Shown: in pieces, positions 60,698-64,000 of the stretch
How positions within the stretch are numbered: the stretch's first letter is position 1
Layout: the number at the start of each line of letters is the position of its first letter
Source of the DNA: Lytechinus variegatus
Taxonomy: Eukaryota; Echinodermata; Echinoidea; Temnopleuroida; Toxopneustidae
Direction: 5' to 3'
DNA: 64,000 bases
Assembly (NCBI RefSeq): GCF_018143015.1
Contig: NC_054743.1
Span: forward strand, 27,465,934-27,529,933
Notes under the pieces: generated by a model
What the model was told of the DNA's origin: nothing
The model's input: only the letters and a program-made list of their open reading frames with translations
The model's database searches: none
Made by a program: the position numbers and the translations under genes

Positions 60698-63600
60698 ATG
60701 TCTTTTTTGGTACCAAACCACAATCACGTTGCTGCACACTTCAGATGGACTATCAGCAAATCCTTGAGAAACTTGGGAATTCAACTCAACAAGCATAGGT
60801 TTTCTCCTGAACACTGCTTGTATGTGGACCCTCCCAAGGCAGTACATGTAGGCACTGTATCAAAATTCAGAGCTTTGCTTTTAGCTGGAATCTTGTAAGC
60901 ACCTTTTCATTGCTAATTATTTGATCATATACCATACCACGGGAATCCAGGGAAAGCCACAAGGTGAAAGACGCAGTCAGTACCTTAATTCTTGCAGTCT
61001 GCTACTATTACATAACAACTACAAGTCATTAGCCTTTCCTTTTCTAAGCCCTTGGATGTCACACTAAAATCCAATTCAGCATCCCAACCAGGCTCCCTTT
61101 TTACCTCAATAGCTTTTTCCCCTCGAGGTCCAGCTCTGTTCTTATCAGGGTACCCCCCCCCAAAAAAAAAAAATTGATCTACTGGTACATGGCAACCCAT
61201 CCAAAGTTGCTCAAATCAAAATGCGGTCTCGATTGGGACTTGTTGGGACCTACATGAACCATTTTGTTGTAATGAATATCTGTAAATGCAAATCTGCTCT
61301 GAACACACATCGGCACGCTTACGGTAGTTTGCTGTTCAGACCCTACATGTAGTTAATCACTAGCGGTATGAATGGTGGCCGAACAAATAATGATTTTGAA
61401 CTTGGCATGTAGCTGCTTCAAGCAATATCCAAAATGTTCTATCAAATCTCAGTACATTCTCACCTGAAATGTTTATGTTTTCTTGCAAATTTGTTTATTT
61501 CATGTCCTGGAATACAAGCTTTATGGCAAATGAAAAGGTTGATTTAATCAATCAGAAGGAAAAGAAAAATATTTTCTTTTCCGAATTTGAAAAAATGTTT
61601 GGTGTTCATGGTGATCTCTTATATCTCATGTACACTACTTTACCACTAAAATTTCTGCAAATTTCAAAAAAAGGATCCCTGACTTTTCTAGCTATGAGTA
61701 TAACAAAGAAATAACATTGCTCAAAAGAAAGGTGAACTTTCTGCTCATTTCTGTAAATGGAGACAGAGAATGTTCGAGTAATACCTAGGTATGACTTGAA
61801 CCATCACCAACCCTTTATGCATTGTAAATATGTCCATTGCTATAAAAGTATAGTGGTTTTTCTCTTGATACATTCCTAATTTTTTGTTGATTATGTTGTT
61901 ATATTCTTAATCACAGTACATTCACCAAAATATGAATTAGGATCCGAGTCTTCACACCAATGGAAAATTGTCAGGATTTTTTAAACCAAGGCAACCACGG
62001 AGAGAGGAGAGAAAATAGATGAACTCAATGTCAAATTCAATATTTCCATAAAAAGGAGTAAAGTTAGGAAGATGGAGGAAATTATTAGCCTAAAATAGGC
62101 CTAAATGATGTCAGGAACAACATTTTGACTGTATCCCTGGTAAAACGCTTCAAAAATTACTGGATGTCCTTTTTATACACAATATAATACCGTGAGTGAC
62201 ACGACATTTTGTGAGTGACACGACATTGTGAGTGACACGACACAACTTTAACAGTTAATTTTAGCTTTACCTTAACACATTGGACCAAGTTACTTTATAT
62301 ACAATAAGGTACAGATAAACTGTATTTGCTCCAGTATTGGGATAAATTAATTTTCAGAATACACAGCTCTAGAAAACTTTTTGCATTTAAAACGTGAGTG
62401 ACACGACAACCAGTTTTGAAAACTTCGAAACCCAATTTTTTTCAGAAAAACACTTCACAGAATTTTTTTTTGCTATTTAGGAGTTAGATACAATACACAG
62501 CTTGTATCTTGCCAACAAATGCGCTTCTAATACAAATTTTATATTGTGATAGGCAATATGTGAATTTTAATGCAAAAATCAACATTTTGTAACATTTAAT
62601 TTCCCTTGCATAAAATTCACTGTATCTCAAGACATAATTAATAATTTTATGTAAATGAAATGGAAAAATATACTTTAAGATGTCTAGTTTCAAAAAACAT
62701 TGAAGCCTAATGATTTCTAGCAAGTTTTAATTTTCACCCCCATGTCCACTTTTGTTTGAAAATGACCATGTACATGATATCCAATTGTACTCAAAGCTTT
62801 GTTGATCTCATTTGCTCCGAGGGTTTCATTCTCCTACAGGTAAGGATGGTATTGGGTTTAGAGTTGTCCAGAGTTCAGAAAAAAATTGTGAGAAAATGGT
62901 TTATACACTGTATCTGGTCGCATTTCATAAGTTGGATGTGTAAAAAGGGTGGCGTATGAATAATTTTCCACACGGTGTCATGGAAAAATTGTTGCTTCAT
63001 CACTGCATCTTTACCAAATTTATTAAGTAAGATCTCATCTTGAAGCTAGAACTCTGGGCTAAATATATTACTATAAATCAGATCAATACAATATCAGGAA
63101 CAAAAACTATAGCACAATAAGTTTAAAGTAACAGGGGTGGCAGAGCCGGTGTGATGTGGAGACGGTGGATGCGATGAATGATAGATTGTTAATTAAACTT
63201 AATTAACAACTTATAACATATAATAGGTAATATGACTGACAGTCTCATATTTCTAGGCAGTTTAAAAGCAAGGAACAACTAAATGATGTAAAAATTTGAC
63301 AATTTTGAAAATATGCAGGAATGAAATACATGTGTACATGTATGTCAGCTCTTATCTGCAACCTAATCAATTAGTACACTGGAGAAATTTGGTTAATTAT
63401 CTAATTTGTAAACTTAATTTCTAGTACAAAAGAAATCATTGCAACAAACATTACTACCCATGATGTAGTCATTTTGCCTAGCATATAAACAGTGACAGGC
63501 ATTTTGGGGCCAAAAATGTGAAATTAAATATTGATAATTAATTAGTGTAATTGATATGCATACGATATAACAGATAATTATTCAATTTTTGTTACAGATT

Positions 63601-64000
63601 TTATTATTGATATTACAAGATTAAAATTGCAAAATACTTGGGTGATTCAATATTGCAGTAACTTTTGACACCATTTTATGTGCAGCAGGTCCAATTTGAG
63701 AACACATTCCAAAATTCATATTTACATTGACGCCTACATGTATATAATATGTACCTATTAATTAGTCATTTTAAGGAAAAAGGGTATTTACATGTAAGAC
63801 TTCATTTTTTTTTTTGTTATTTACAGAATGGTAATGCTTATAACATATCAAAAAATATATTTTTTGACCATTTTTACCCTGTTCGCGAAATTGGACCACC
63901 TTATGACATGCTACCATCTGATTAAATGCGAAAGGAGGTAAATGTTCATTTAAAATTGTGATTTTCCAAAAAGTCATTTAAAAGTTGTGGTTGTTTGGTA
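60698..64000. other. unassigned sequence with 15-mer cluster 2
   Basis: No exon could be supported. The GTGAGTGACACGACA motif recurs at 62192, 62211, 62228 and 62394. The rest is AT-rich, with ACATGTA words and an A-run at 61160. A CAG then GTAAGG donor-like site is at 62838-62844, without a readable exon before it. Confidence 0.5.

Noticed and set aside
60985-61200. Minus-strand exon (NRAGPRGEKAIEVKREPGWD)
   Set aside because: The peptide looks coding-like, but there is no matching acceptor or partner exon and a C/A homopolymer precedes it. It is possibly a worn transposon piece.
62756-62843. Later SMCR8 exon ending at a CAG/GTAAGG donor
   Set aside because: The donor looks good, but no frame before it resembles SMCR8 and no acceptor with suitable phase is clear.

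Overview
This is a 64 kb piece of an AT-rich, intron-rich metazoan nuclear genome, most likely an echinoderm and probably a sea urchin. That placement is inference. It rests on metazoan single-copy genes with short exons in long introns, many TTAA-flanked MITEs, hAT ends of the CAGGGGCGGATCCAG type, a DIRS retroelement, and a dispersed repeat built from AGGTCAAAGGTCA units. Nothing looks prokaryotic or organellar.

Host genes. Two could be rebuilt completely on the minus strand from splice sites and matching phases. MRPL19 (mitochondrial ribosomal protein bL19m) has 5 exons at 20680-12521 and encodes 324 aa. POLR2F (RPB6/RPABC2, shared by RNA polymerases I-III) has 5 exons at 48309-43391 and encodes 125 aa. 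Three plus-strand loci are partial or unnamed: a 3'-terminal exon of an unrecognised gene (6106-6234); a 3-exon gene for a small type II membrane coiled-coil protein with a Gln/Pro/Ala-rich tail (29441-32357, 232 aa); and the first coding exon of an SMCR8-like gene (about 56303-56530), whose later exons I could not find before the window ends. These are housekeeping or trafficking genes that happen to be neighbours; I see no common pathway.

Repeat landscape, left to right. 1-4720: eroded DIRS tyrosine-recombinase retroelement, itself hit by a 403-bp TTAA element. 4813-5940: first copy of a 1.1-kb repeat full of DR1 nuclear-receptor-like half-site pairs; further copies at 14008-15111 and 41281-42737, and a worn one near 26183. 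8251-9169: TA-flanked element. 11582-12086: TTAA MITE. 17742-19411: 1.67-kb TTAA element with perfect 19-bp ends inside MRPL19 intron 1. 19589-20223: hAT-like element. 20876-24655: hAT MITE with a perfect 8-bp target duplication, followed by a near-perfect triplication of a 1.245-kb unit that begins inside that MITE. 25236-26050 and 34210-34869: further hAT-like elements. 28665-29269, 36105-36686, 37078-37683 and 49140-49650: one TTAA MITE family. 38755-39960: 5'-truncated CR1/L2-type LINE. 47046-48060: 1-kb TIR element in POLR2F intron 1. 50416-50763: tRNA-derived SINE. 50896-54524: 3.6-kb composite hAT-like element that carries a 1.8-kb mariner-like element and a 41-bp GGCGCC minisatellite. 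54525-64000: SMCR8-like locus with several MITEs and two clusters of an unexplained 15-mer.

No CRISPR array, rRNA or convincing functional tRNA was seen. The most unusual signals are the dispersed DR1-rich repeat, the 4+4 clusters of GTGAGTGACACGACA at 59.3-62.4 kb, the dated triplication at 21-24.6 kb, and the nested composite at 50.9-54.5 kb.
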